From contig CM038471.1 in the NCBI GenBank assembly GCA_021464415.1, positions 11,063,386 through 11,127,385 of the forward strand: a stretch of 64,000 bases of DNA, written 5' to 3'. Under the pieces are notes generated by a model. That model was not told where the DNA came from and ran no database searches. It saw nothing but the letters and a program-made list of their open reading frames with translations. This document shows, piece by piece, positions 1 to 12,955 of this stretch. The position numbers and the translations under genes are program-made. The stretch is from Lonicera japonica. Taxonomy: Eukaryota; Streptophyta; Magnoliopsida; Dipsacales; Caprifoliaceae. Numbering within the stretch: position 1 is the first letter of the stretch; each line of letters starts with the position of its first letter.

Positions 1-670
1 GTGGATTGAGGTGTATAACAGATTTGGACCAAATTTGCATCCACCCGTTGAATAACATCAATTAAGACACACAAATAAACAATCTAGATATAAATACATA
101 ACAATTTAAGCATTAATGAGCATATTGGTGGAATACTATCTTCATCTTTTGTATCTACAGGCTTTGTTCCTCCAATAAGAACTTGCAGACCTCAGTCTGG
201 CCCTCCCTCGCGGCAAAATGGGAGCCCCTCGCTTATTGGCATCCTTCACATCAGCCACCGTTTGTGCCAAACCCTTTCCATGCATTGCAGCAAATTCACA
301 AATCACAAAAGAGTTGAATAATCAAGGATGAAATAAAAATCAAAAAAAAAAAAAAGAGAAATGGTAATTGTATTATGTTTTTATTCCCCAATGTACAATT
401 GTACAAAGTAGCAACATTTAAAATGGGCAAATGGGCCGAACAACAGTAACAGTCCATGCCTCCGGGGAGGACTCTTTAAATATAATAAAGGTTAAAAATG
501 GAAATAATAAAGGCCAAAAAAATAATGTTTTTTGTCCCTTTCTTCCAGTAAATAGCAAGTTGATCCTTGAACAAATTAAAATATTATGTTTCATGTTGAC
601 ACTAGTAAACATTAGAGTAGACTATTTGCAATGAATGCGTAAATGTATTTGTCAATTCAGCAATGTGCTG
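1..670 (-). pseudogene. Ankyrin-repeat (TPR10-like) gene fragment, inverted copy
   Basis: Read on the minus strand this segment is a diverged inverted copy of about 16,140-16,880. At about 175-290 it encodes the start of an ankyrin-repeat region: a GLAQTVADVKDANKRGA-like stretch, then a frameshifted HFAAREGQTEVCKFLL-like stretch, then VDTKDED. That order fits the third exon of the plant ankyrin/TPR protein whose first two exons lie at 14,026-14,269. A 2-bp loss in the GALHFAARE segment breaks the frame, and no flanking exons are present. The rest (about 300-670) matches non-coding sequence around 16,240-16,620. It is a gene fragment, not a functional locus. The family assignment rests on remembered ankyrin motifs. 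Confidence 0.6.
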
Positions 671-675
671 GAAAA

Positions 676-1050
676 TTAATCAGTATACATGCTACATTGG
701 TTGCTAATATTATTGTGAATATCATCCTCCTCTTCATCGTAGCCTCGTCCAAGCCTAAATAAAGCAACCATGGAAAAGGAAATCACAGTTCCAATAGCTC
801 CCAATGTGCCAAACCCAATCACAACTGCAGTTAGCACTAGCACAGTGTCTATAGTTCCCATAACCCAACAACCAGAACCAATCATGTCAACCCAAGAACT
901 GCAAAGAAAGCCCACACCTCCAACCAACATAGCAAGAAGGGTCCTTCAAACAATCCCTAGCAATTTATGCCCGTTACCAATCACACCAGTTCCACAATAC
1001 AATGAAAATCCATCAGTTGTTGATTGGATAATTATGAAGTTATTGAAGTA
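676..1050 (-). pseudogene. Membrane-protein-like C-terminal fragment
   Basis: A minus-strand open stretch (930 to 676) has a small-residue-rich hydrophobic pattern (VLTAVVIGFGTLGAIGTVIS), then a basic patch and an acidic DEEEDD tail. It looks like one or two membrane helices followed by a cytosolic end. Upstream (1,050 to 931) the same frame continues with one stop, as if older coding sequence were decaying. I do not recognise the family. It lies between the inverted ankyrin fragment and the Ulp1-like fragment, so it may be another captured piece. The low complexity of the hydrophobic part means chance cannot be excluded. Confidence 0.3.
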
Positions 1051-1445
1051 GGCAATCGAGCACTACAACCACTGAACCTGCAAGAATGTGAAGTTGCAAA
1101 ATTACTGGAGCCACATCTATATAAAAGGCTGGTGGAATACATGGCCACTACAAAAATAAGGTTCGAAAAGGATAATTTACGGTCATTTATAACAATAATA
1201 TAAATATATAGATTATAGTTCACATGTACTCATATTTATAATATTGATGCATATCAATCATTTGGCAAAGTGGAATCCATGTTGTGACTAGCTCGCTGGG
1301 ACTTAGAGGAATTACTTCAGGATGGGAAAGCAAGCAATAATGTACAAATTTATAATGTTGCAATTTTAAAATTAAATAGAATAATCGGATCTGATTTAAA
1401 AAACCTAATAATTACTAAACAATGTACCATATACTCTCCGATGCA

Positions 1446-2538
1446 GGTAATTGATGGATGTGCAACAATAATTGGCACTGAATATTCTTTCCACACCAGA
1501 AAAAGGGTGAAAACACTTGTTCTCACAAATTATGCATCGGTAAGTAACGACTATCTATACATACAGATGTGAACTAAATGAAAAAAGATATAATGTTAAA
1601 AGTACATAATCCCAAAATTTTGCAAATTTGTAGCCGTATGTGCTTTGCAAGGACAACTGTGGAATCCAGATCCATTTACATGATGAACTGTTGAAGCCCC
1701 TAGCCGACTACCAAAAAATTGTGATCCCAATACATCACAATGAGGAATCCCACTTTACCTTGCTTTACATCAGTATATCAAAGTGCAAGTCCCTCCACCT
1801 GGACCCAATGCGACCACCAAATCACGATGGGAACAACAGATGCTTTGCTAACGCCAAGGAAATGGTAAACCACACATACTTTAATTTTTAAACTAACAAC
1901 TACAAATTAAATATTGCTAACAAAAAGTAGTACACTTGTTCATTAGCTTGCGACCATTCATTGTTTTTTGGATCACCTAAGAGAAACAAGTTCTCAAATG
2001 AGGGCAACCGGTACTCGAATCTTCTTGGACACAAGAACAGGTGGCCAAAAAACAGATATTAGGACCTTGTCTGCAAAGGAGAACCTCACCATTGCATGGC
2101 TCCAAAACAAAGAGACAAACTTCCCATTAGAGCCCATGCCGAACTACCCTCAATAACCACCCGGCTCGTAAGTTATTCTACCATTACCAAATAACATAGT
2201 ATATTTATTTTTTGCTAACTCATAATGACATCAATTGAGTTAATCATAATAAATCAAATTTGATATAATTTCTAATAAACAACTCCATAAACTAAATTCT
2301 AAACTCATTATCATGGCCCCAACACAGGTTGGATTGCAGGATTGCAGTTATGCATTACATGCGAGAATTGTGGGAAGGGAACCCACTGCCAAAGGCATAC
2401 ACAACGTCATTCATGTGTCAGGTGCGCGCTGAAGTTATTGGCTCCCTGATCTTCCACCTTAACAGCACTCCGCTCCCATCTGATGACTACATCACAAAGA
2501 AAAATGAAAGTCAACCATACAATAGGGCAAGGAATTAA
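1446..2538 (+). pseudogene. Ulp1/SENP-like C48 cysteine protease, broken gene
   Basis: Four exon-like blocks with plausible splice sites encode the catalytic domain of a plant Ulp1-type (SUMO-protease family) protein: about 1,446-1,540, 1,634-1,863, 1,931-2,166 and 2,328-2,538. The first two blocks join in phase 0. The triad can be read in order: His in ESHFTLL, Asp in LHLDPM, and Cys in LDCRIAVMHYMREL, the last preceded by a PPGS stretch as in QPxxSxDCG. The third block has an in-frame TAG in one frame and a TAA just before PPGS in the other, so the gene is inactivated. Such domains are often carried by Mutator-like or CACTA transposons in plants, so this may be a transposon passenger rather than a host gene. 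No transposase or terminal repeats were found. Confidence 0.6.
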
Positions 2539-2540
2539 AG

Positions 2541-3489
2541 CTGCAATGTTCATAGATCATCCACCCACTTCTATCTGAATTAGAGTCATAACCTACACTA
2601 CATCATTGTATGATGCTTTAGCTGTTTCCTTTTTCAAGTACTAAATAAAATTGCTACTTATATTTTTGTATTTTCTAGTGAAAAACTCCTGTTTGATTTG
2701 GTAATTCGAACCAATCATATCTATGTACTCTTGACACTTCATTACCCGGTTTGTTTAAGACATGTTGGATATTGGTTTTTGAGTTAATGGTAGGACATTC
2801 ATTTCATATTTTCATTATATATATACATTTCAGTTTTTTCAGATTAGCGTAACACCTTGAACAAAAAATGAATAATTGCATTAAAGCATCATAATACTTT
2901 GTAATACTGGAGTAAACACTTTCAAATATATACACAAAGCACATAATAAAATAATAGGCGTAGAATAAAATAATACCACCTCTAAGGTATTATAAATTTA
3001 TCTCACATTTTGTGTGATTAGGAGATAAATAGGTTGATTTTATATTATCCCACTTAATTAATACTAAACGAAAGAAAGGATAAACTTATTCTATTTGGAC
3101 TAAATGCAAAGTGGACTAACTATTAACTGCAGAGTTTTTATATCATTAGACCACAATAATACGTAAACTAATTTAGCATTTATTATGTGTTTGTCATAGC
3201 ATTCCTAAAAAATAATAGATTTTCAAACATAAATTAAATAGAATGCCAGTTACAAGCTGGGACCACACAAACCCCACTCAAGCCACACTTAATTTGTTCC
3301 AAAACCTACAGCAGTTACTTATTCACTTACATCTATCTTCTTCTCCAAAAATCGGTTCCTCTTCATTTCGCAAACAAATGATTAGCCAACTAAATTCACC
3401 ACCACATCTTAAGTGCAGAAAATCAAAGTGCTGCCATAACCGAATATCAATGGCAGTGTGAAAGACCGGTTAAAGAAAAAATGCGCGCA
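2541..3489. other. AT-rich intergenic sequence; possible lost exon at its right end
   Basis: Mostly AT-rich with no gene recognised. From about 3,440 a short open stretch (VKDRLKKKCAQSIRIK-like) runs into the retrotransposon insertion point and resumes after it at 12,956, ending at a good splice donor (AAAG then GTAAGC, about 12,973). The element may therefore have landed in an exon, but the stretch is too short to identify. Confidence 0.25.
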
Positions 3490-3494
3490 GAGCA

Positions 3495-6137
3495 TGTAAC
3501 GCCCCGAATCTCGTTTAGAGGATTGCTCCTCAGAGACCCGGTTCAACATAGGTGCCGTATGCCGACGGAGAAAATATCACTCGTACGAAAATCAAATTTC
3601 AGAAAAATTGGACATGAGGAGTTTATAAGTTGAATAAATCCAAACCTATGAATAAAAATATTAGTCTCAATCTTTGTAGCTAAATACTTTCTAATATACC
3701 AAAATCTGCTTACAACCCAATAAAGGTTACTACAATTCACAGCTAGCCTCCAACGAGGTCCCAAGCATAACTTATACAATTCCTACAATGTATACAACAT
3801 ATAGTAGCAAAAGTTCAATACATGTGTACAGATAATATAACAAACATGAGCTCTATACAAGAACCTAATACATATCTTATTTACTAGATTCTATGAGGAA
3901 AGGTACAGAGGCAGACTGAGAGTACGTGCCTTCACTCTCTGTTCTCCCAGAAGAACCTGCAAAAAATCTGGATGGAAAAGAGGTGGGGTGAGTCGAAGGA
4001 CTCAATGGAAATCATACGTTAAGTTTAGTTACGAAAACAATAGTTAGAAATCCTTTTTCAAAAAACTAGTAGAAAAGACTTTCTGTATAATAATGTGAAG
4101 TAATCCCCTCAGGGATTCAAATATAAAACAGTTCAGAAATTAGTAGTTTCTCACTTTAAAACATTGGAGACGTTACCATAAAGTATTTGTTTAAACTTTG
4201 TATAAAATCAACCACGTCTAAGTTTGGATTTAAGTTTGAAAATCCGTGACCCATGTAAGTAACGTTTCTAAAGAAGTCAAGCCGTAATTTCACCAATACT
4301 CCCACTATCCAAGCGTACAATCGGGTCTGCATTTCGTGGCCTCTCACTCACGCGACAGCAAGGCCTCTTATTCGTTTTCATGCACGGTATCGAGTCTTGC
4401 ACTCAGGGGACTCTATCCCAAATTCCGGCCCCAATCATTAGAGACCAAACCCGGGACCTAACATGGACTAGTTCTATCTTATAATTGCAATGTCACATCA
4501 AACGGCTCATAAGAGAAACAACCGTGCCATATCGACATTTATCGCATTTCAAATATAACTTTAAGATGTAACTGACGGGGAAATATAAATACATTCATTT
4601 CTAGATAGTTCATCAAATTCCAAACACCAACCTCACAACATAAAATTCACCACTCGAAGCCTTTAATAAAGTTATTGGTTTTTTATGACAAAATCATCAA
4701 TGTTCATATGGCTTCGAGTGGGTTTTTGCATGAAACAGACGATCAGCTGAATACTCTCATTGAAACAAGTAATCTAATTAATATATATATATATATAAGT
4801 CAGCCAAATCAATAATTTCATTACTGAAGCAATATATGTTCATGTACCCAAAACCATCTTTTATCAAAGTTAAGTTTTTTATACAGTTTCACCAAACCAA
4901 GTGGTAATTCATTAAACCTTGTCTAATCATGTATTTAAAACCACATATAGGCTATTCAAAACCTCAGTTGCCTCTTGAAAATGGAGTAATTTCGTGTACT
5001 AAAAAATCCCTTCTTCGCATGTTAGGTATATGTGTAGTATTCATGAGGAAAATTATAATTAAGAAGTGAAAAAGTATAAAACAAGTTTAGGAGTGTGATT
5101 CCCACCTTTACGAAGTTCGTTCCTCGAGTTTGAAGGCCTAATTCGAGCCCTCGGTCCACTAATTGCAAGATTCCTAATTTTCTCTTCAAGCCCTAGCTAT
5201 GGAGATGATGGAAAATGAAGGAGGAGATGAATAATGATTGTAAATGGAGGTTTCTGGTTAATGATATGTGTTTTGAGGGGTAAAGTGATGGAGATGAGTG
5301 ATTCTCCAAATCTCTCTCTAGAAAACTCTCCATCCCTCTCTAGAACACTCTCGGCAGTTAGTGATGAAAATGAGAGAAGATGAAGAACGTATGTATATAT
5401 AACTGCTGCTTTAACCCGCGGTTACAGTTTATGTTGTTTTGGAATTAATGCACTATTCTTTGGAAGGCCATAACTTCTCGCTCGGATGTTCGATTGAAGT
5501 GATCTTTATGTCCACGAAAAGCTTATTCGGAGCTCTACAACTTCCTAGAAGGAAATATCTTCAAATTTTGGACAGATAATTCCCATAAATTTGACGAAGT
5601 TAGCGCATTAATGTTATCGAATGAACAACTTATAGCGATTGACCTATTTCACGTTATGTTTCGACCTAGTAGAAGTCCAAATTTACCTTTGGCCGAAACA
5701 CGAAAGTTATAGATTGCCTAAAAATCTAAGGTTTTAGGTGGACAAAAACTCAATCTGACAAGGAACGAAGGAGTTACGCTTCTTCCAAGTTAACCAAAAA
5801 TTGTGAAGTCGGGTCAATTGAAAACTTGCAATCTACATCCCGATTTCGACTTGAACCACCCGAAATGACTTATGGATATTCTAGTAAGCTTAAATACACC
5901 AACATGACTTATTGGAAGTCTCTAAACCTTGTCCTTTTAGAACAGTATTTCACTATTCAGAGCTGGAAATCGCCTTAATCGCGATTTTTGAACGCGATAA
6001 ACTTGAGATTTAGGAATGGGGTATTACAAACTGACTTTGGAAGGTCCAAAAGAAAAAATTAAAATCCTAACGGGATTTAAACATTAATCGGGCTTATAAA
6101 GAGTACTAGCTTGCAATTCAAAACATGGGGTATTACA
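3495..6137 (-). repeat. LTR of the 9.46-kb element (3' LTR on the minus strand)
   Basis: This LTR is 2,643 bp and starts TGTAACGCCCC, ending GGGGTATTACA in plus-strand reading. It aligns along its length with 10,010-12,955 and differs by scattered substitutions, small indels and a 284-bp MITE present only in the other copy. The (TA)n tract at about 4,782-4,797 is the empty site for that MITE. A CCGCGG-centred near-palindrome lies at about 5,411-5,424. Confidence 0.88.
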
Positions 6138-9100
6138 ATATCTCATCCTTCAAGGAGTTTCGTCCTCGAAATTTATGGGAAAGGAATGGATCATACAATG
6201 GTACATACATAACAATTTACCTTAAAGGGTTTTCCCCTCCTTAAAGGTTACAATAGTTTCAAAAACTATCATTTCGACCGAGGACATCCAAATAATTTTC
6301 ATTCTCAAAACACAAACGAACAATGAACCCGTGGGAAATACAAACTTCATATTGGAAGCATGCTAAAAGATCAAGCATGAGAGAGTTTCATTCCTCACTC
6401 AATCAAAACACAAATTATTAAGATTTAAAGCCTCAACGGTCTTCGTTAGAATTTCCTAATTTCATCAGTGAAAGCATAACCAATATGTATAACCATAGCT
6501 CCGAACGGTTATCCGTTACGTATGAGGCTTCGCGTGCCTATGCAACCTCCCATAGCCATAATTGGAAGATGAATTTTCCTTTTCTTACTAACCCTATGTG
6601 TTTGGCTCAAGATAAGGAGACATTGGAAATTTCCAATAGTTCCAGTTATAGGTTCCACAGAACAACAACACTTCACGTCACTTTATGTGACAAGGAAAAG
6701 AATGAGCTCAACTCGATCCTTAACTGGTTCTGGGTCATCTTGTAAATGAAATGACTCACCACAATTGTATACACCTACCTCCAAAGGGGTTTCTACAAAA
6801 AGAATTTTTCCACCAGACTAGAAATGAATTTGGATCTTAATATATGTATAAAACGCTTATGGCGATTTAAAGATGAGGTCTTCGATTCCTATGAAGAAAG
6901 AAGGTTTTCAGGAAACCCTGAATAATATTGGGTTCCTTTGAGGGTCATTCATTCTTACTGACGAATATGTAATCATTTCGTAGCCAGAGTTTAAACCATA
7001 CTTAACGTGGTCCGATGCACGTCTATACTTGCATGCGAATGCGCAATATCAACCATGTTATGAGAAGAAAGAGGTTAGAATACATTTCATCACACACAAT
7101 ATTTCTCAGAAGATGAGTTATATTATTCTTCTCAAAATGAAAGTATTATCAAATCTCACGCATTTACGGCCAGCTTGCCTATCGTCGTCTCTATACCTAT
7201 AGGTGAAGTAATTAGAATTAGATTATACCATACAGCATAACCAAATAAGGAAAGGAACTCAGGTTCTTACCCTTGACCGACTTTAATTCATTTATCAGAA
7301 ATCAAGATTCGAAAAACTTGTCATGACTCCACTTTCAGATGATAACAATTGAGGTTATGAGTTACTAGTGGGGAATGCACTAACTAAAGGAAATTATGAG
7401 AAGAATTTGGTTTATTCGATGTGATCCCACTCCACTTCCCTCTTTAAAGGGTTGGCCATCGGATTGTATCAACAATGGTTTGAAATCCCCGGAGTATTGT
7501 TTTAGTCTCTACACATGACATACGAAAAATTAGGAAGGTTTCAATTACAATATTGGTTCGCGTCTAGTTTTAATTCTCGAAGAGAGTAAACTAGTTCTAT
7601 TGAGATCACAACACTAGTTCTCAAAGATAAAACACAGGAATACTGGGCTCATGTGGATTTCGAGTACACACATCGATCTTTCGTTTTATGGCGTGGTTCT
7701 TACTTAACTGTAAAGTAGTATGAGTTTGCCCCTTATGCTCGATTTCTGAAAAGAGAGTGAATAAGGGTGTCATCGACAAATTTACTATAAATTGGTTCAA
7801 AATTCTGAAACCGCCATTCATAAATGCTATCAGCACTTTAGTTATCCTAAACTGCATGTCTAAGAATTTAGAATGACTTAGAACAAGTGCGAAAAACTGT
7901 TTTAAGAATATTCGATTCTAAGTCAACCTTTAGAAAGAAGAAAGCACCCCGAAGTTGATTTAATAGGGCATTTATACGTGAAGAGGGGTACCCATTATTT
8001 TTAATGGCACCTCAGTTTAGTTGACGTAATTCACTACAGGAATGAAGGGAATCATCGGTCTCCTTTTCAGTAAACGAAATAAGTGTTCTTTATAGGAATG
8101 AGTTATGACAAAGAAATCCCTCGGATATATAGTTTATTGGAGCTAAACAGTAAGGCACAATAAAATTACATGTAGCTTTGGGTACCAATTTAGTACTAGG
8201 TTCGATTTTTCCGATTCAAAACAACCCGGGTAAGTCAATAAAGAACACATTCACAACTAATGGATAATAAGTATGCCACAGAAAATCAATGGTATGGTTT
8301 CGGTGCTTACTAACCAATTTATATTTAGATTTAAGTAATAAAGATTTTACTCCCAAAATGAGGAAATCATTTTCCTAAGTATATCGGAATAAGGGTGATA
8401 CTTACAGTGCCATGACTAATAGACTTTACCACATATAGGCATTCTAATACTGTATAGGATGCTAACCTCTTCGGTCCCAAACTCAAACTTATAGCGTACA
8501 CCACAATTAGGAAAGGGTGGTTTACACCTATTTTAAACAAAACTTTAATACGACATGGAGAAAAACAAGGCTACCTTCCACTACTCGGCTCCCTAAGTCT
8601 GCTGTAAGGATTTGATTGAAAACTCAGCCAACTCAGCTTCTCTAGATTAGTGGCCGACTTAGATGATGGTTTAGTTGTTATTACTAAAATTGGAAGGTCT
8701 TTAGATACTAACTTATACTTTGAGTCTAGTTCTGACACTATAGTTAGGGCAACCAGCCTTCCCACATACTAGGTTGGCCACGTTTACCACCTCTACATTG
8801 CCTTTGTTCACTACTTAAGGCCCACCCCGTCTTTTCTCTGATTGTGGTTCGAAACACTCTCAGCAATACTGGCCCGACTTTCTCAAGTTCTATACTTAAT
8901 GCGTGGCCCCTTTTCTGCCACCATTGCTAATATTGTTCCTTCAGGAAGGTTTTGAACTTAGACAAGGTTTCTTATTCTTCTCTTGCGTATTTCTACGGCT
9001 ACTTGTCTTCCTCTTACTCAGCGGTCCTATAAGTTGGATGGTCTGCAAGCTTTATTGTCAAGATTAAGGTCCATTTTGACCCCTTGCCTTAAAAGAAGAA

Positions 9101-10009
9101 GAATCAATGGAGGCTATAGTACTGCACTATTTAAAGTAGAAGATCATAAGGGAGCCTCCCTCTCACCTGATCAATTCCTAAAATATGAGGTAATAACTCT
9201 CAACCGTCATCCTACTCCACATTGAGTATAAAACTCCTCTCTTTATGCTTTGTAAAGGGCATTGGGCATATATCAATCACATAAGGTTCTACGAAGCGTA
9301 GTTCACCTTAAAGTTGCATCATTTTCACTAATGGATCTCCAATAATGTGGTGCATGATCCTAACGTTCTGGAGGAGTGGAACGAATCCACATGTTCTTAG
9401 GAGTAATAAGAATCTTAAGTTGGAAATCGATGTTATTTAGTCCTCCTTTGGTAAACCAAGTGTAGCCGGTCCATTAAACTAGGGTGGTTGCGGACTGTAA
9501 AACTTTTAAAAGTAGTGAACTTTACTGCTTTCCCATCCTTAAAGGTCATTCTAGACGGTCACTACATCCTCATCATAATTTGAGATGTCTCTTGGAGCTC
9601 TTGTGCGGATGAGACTGATATCGCGGCTAATATCGCGACTATCCTACAGACTCTAATGAGTTATATCCGGCGAATATAACAAGATTACAGGACAGTAGAA
9701 GATAAGACGGAAGTTCAAGGAATGAAATGAAGGAACATTTTGGGTGTAACTCAACTGGTTATTGTGATTCAGTTCCAATTAGCAGCAGTCGACTAATGGT
9801 TTATAATATAGTCATCCATTGTACTGCGGCTGACTATAATGTAACCCAATAGTCTCTCTATAGCCATACTAACAACCGAAACCAATTCATCGAGCTTTTC
9901 CCCAAATTGCCGATACAACAGGATGAATATGATCGATACGGAATGGAATTCCCCTCATCTACCCCACTCACGGCGAAGGAAAATAAAACCTATGCCTCTT
10001 ATACCAACT
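6138..10009 (-). other. Internal region of the LARD-like element, no coding motifs seen
   Basis: This stretch lies between the LTRs. Short open frames on both strands show no retroelement motif (no YVDD/FVDD, no CCHC knuckle, no DSG protease, no integrase HHCC). The primer-binding site sits at about 9,990-10,009 and the purine tract at about 6,138-6,160, both on the minus strand. Confidence 0.6.
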
Positions 10010-12955
10010 TGTAATGCCCTGAATCTCGTTTAGAGGATTGCTCCTCCGAGACCCAGTTCGTCACAGGTGCCGTACGCCGACGACGGAAATATCACTCGTA
10101 CAAAAATCAAATTTCAAAAAATTTGGACATAAGGAGTCTATAAGTTGAATAAATCCAAACATGTGAATAAAGATATTACTCTCAATCTACGTAGCTAAAT
10201 ACTTTATAATATACTAAAATCTGCTTATAACCCAATAAGAGTTACTAAATTCATAACTAGCATCCAACGAGGTCCCAAGCAAAACTTATACAATTTCTAC
10301 AATGTATACAACATATAGTAGCAAAAGTTCAATACATGTGTTACAAATAATATAACAAACATAACCTCTATAAAAAAACCAAATACATATCTTATTTACT
10401 AGATTCTAGGAGCAAAGGTACAGAGGCAGACTAAGAGTACGCATCTTCACTCTCCGTTCTCCCAGAAGAACCTGCAGAAAATCTGGATGGAAAAGAGGCT
10501 AGGTGAGTCGAAGGACTCAGTGGAAGTCATACGTTAAGTTTAGTTACGAAAACAGTAGTTAGAAATCATTTTTCGAAAAACAGTAGAAAAGTCTTTATGT
10601 ATAATAATATAAAGTAACCTCCTTAGGGATTCATATATATAACAATTCAAAAAGTAGTACTTTCTCACTTTAAAATATCGGTGACGTTACGTGAAAGTAT
10701 TTATTTAAACTTTTATAAAATCAACCCCGTCTAAGTTTGGATTTAACTTTGAAAATTCGTGGCCCATGTAAGTAACTTTTCTCATGAACTCGAGCCGTAA
10801 CCTCACTAATTTCTCCACTATCCAAGCGTACAACCGGGTCTGCATTTCGTGGCCTCTCACCCACGCGACATCAGGTCCTCCCGTTTGTTTCCGTGCACAG
10901 TATCAGGTCTTGCACCCAGGGGACTCTGTCCCAAATCGTTAGAGACCAAACCCGGGACCTAACATGAACTAGTTCTTTCGTATAATTGTAATGTCGCATC
11001 AAACGACTCATAAGAGAAACAACCGTGCCATATCGACATTTATCGCATTTCAAATATAACATTAAGATGTAACCGATGAGGAAATATAAATACACTCATT
11101 TTTGGATAGTTCAACAAATCCCAAACACCAACCTCACAACATAAAATTCACCACTCGAACCCTTTAATATAGTTATTGGCTTTTATGACAAAATCATCAA
11201 TGTTCATATGGCTTCAAGTGGGTTTTTGCATGAAACAGACGATCAGCTGAATACCCTCGTTGAAACAAGTAATCTAATTAATATATATATATATATACTC
11301 CCTCCGTCCCAATTTAATTGTCCAACTTTGAAAAACTAAAACTTAAGGAGACATAATGATTACTCTAAAAGAAAATGTCTATTTCCAAAAATGACCTTTA
11401 CTTTCTCCCTAATAAAAAAGGTGGCGGGACCCACAATAAAAAAAATGGTAATAGCTTAAAGGGTAATATTGGAAATAATAAAAAGTGTTTTAATTAATTA
11501 CTTGCCAAATATAGAAAGTGGACAACTATTTTGGGACATCCAAAAATGGAATAATGGACAATTAAATTAGGACGGAGGGAGTATAAGTCAGCCAAATCAA
11601 TAATTTCATTATTGAAGCAATATATGTTCATGTACCCAAACCCTCTTTAATCAAAGTTAACCCTCTTTTTATACAATTTCAAAGTTAAGGTTTTTATACA
11701 ATTTCAACACCAAGTGGTAATTCATCAAAGTTTGTCTAATCATGTATTTAAAACCACATATAGGCTATTCAAAACCTCAATTGTTTCTTGAAAACGGAGT
11801 AAGTTTGTGTACTAAAAAATCCCTTCTTCGTATGTTAGGTATATGTGTAGGTATTCATGAGGAAAATTATAATTAAGAAGTGATAATGTAGAAAACAAAT
11901 TTAGGAGTGTGATTCCCACCTCTACGAAGTTCATTCCTCGCGTTTGAAGGCCTGATTCGAGCACTCTGTCCACCAATTGCAAGATTCCCAATTTTCTCTT
12001 CAAGTCCTAGCTATGGAGATGATGGAAAATGAAGGAGGAGATGAATAGTGATTGTAAATAGAGGTTTTTGGTTAATGATTATATGTGTTTTGAGGGATAA
12101 AGAGATGGAGATGAGTGATTCTCCAAATCTCTCTCTTGAAAGCTCTCAATCCCTCTCTAGAACACTCTCGGCAATTGGTGATGAAAATGAGAGAAGATGA
12201 AGAACGTATGTATATATAACTTCTGCTTTAATCCCGCGGTTACTGTTCACGTTGTTTTGGACTTGATGCATTGTACCTTGGACGGCCATAACTTCTCGCT
12301 CAGATGTCTGATTGAGGTGATCTTTATGTCCACGGAAAGCTTATTCGTAGACCTACAACTTCCTAGAAGGAAGTGTCTCCAAATCCTGGACAGATAATTT
12401 CCAGAAATTCAACGAAATCAGCGCATTAATGTTACTGAATGAACAACTGATAGCGATTGACCTATTTCGCGCTCAGTTTCGACCTAGTAGAAGTCCGAAT
12501 TTTCCTTTGGACGAAATAAGAAAGTTGTAAATTGCCTAAAAATCTAGTGTCTCGGGAGGACGGAATCTCATTCTGACGAAGAACGAAGGAGTTACGCTTC
12601 CTTCAAGTTAACCAAATATTGTAAAGTTGGGTAAATTTAAAAGTTGCAATCTACATCCTGATTTCGACTCGAACCACCCGAAATGACTTATGGCTATTCT
12701 AACAAGCTTAAATATACCAACATGACTTATTGGAAGTCTTTGAACCTTGTCATTTCAGAATAGTATTTCACTATTCGGAACTCGAAATCGCCTTAATCGC
12801 GATTTTTGAAAGTGACAAACTTGAGATTTAGGAACGGGGTATGACAAACTGAGTCGAGAAGGTCCAAAATAATGAATTCAAGTCTTAACGGGATTTAAGC
12901 ATTAATCGGGCTTATAAAGAGTACTAGCTTGTAATTCAAAACATGGGGTATTACA
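10010..12955 (-). repeat. LTR of the 9.46-kb element (5' LTR on the minus strand)
   Basis: This LTR is 2,946 bp, or 2,660 bp after removing the 284-bp MITE and its duplicated TA, close to the 2,643 bp of the partner LTR. It starts TGTAATGCCCT and ends GGGGTATTACA in plus-strand reading. The GAGCA duplication follows immediately. Confidence 0.88.
11298..11581. mobile_element. Stowaway-like MITE (Tc1/mariner type)
   Basis: A 284-bp element with terminal inverted repeats CTCCCTCCGTCC and GGACGGAGGGAG, flanked by TA on both sides (11,296-11,297 and 11,582-11,583). These are the hallmarks of Stowaway MITEs. It has no coding capacity. The sister LTR has an uninterrupted TATATAAGTCAGCC at 4,792-4,804, giving a direct empty site. 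Confidence 0.92.

Larger units (their letters stand above)
3495..12955 (-). mobile_element. 9.46-kb LTR retrotransposon, non-autonomous (LARD-like, Ty3/gypsy type)
   Basis: The two LTRs (3,495-6,137 and 10,010-12,955) begin TG and end CA, and are flanked by identical 5-bp target-site duplications GAGCA (3,490-3,494 and 12,956-12,960). The element reads on the minus strand. Next to the right LTR is a primer-binding-site-like sequence (TTGGTATAAGAGGC on the minus strand), close to the initiator-tRNA-Met site. Next to the left LTR is a purine-rich stretch preceded by TTTCGAGGACGAAA, which usually marks the end of a plant gypsy polyprotein. In the 3.87-kb internal part (6,138-10,009) I could not find gag, protease, RT, RNase H or integrase motifs in any frame. 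That points to a large retrotransposon derivative mobilised by a partner element. A heavily decayed gypsy element is the alternative. Confidence 0.85.

Noticed and set aside
4771..4800. Repeated TA tract as a possible origin or regulatory site
   Set aside because: Ordinary (TA)n microsatellite in the LTR; the only special feature is that it is the empty MITE site.
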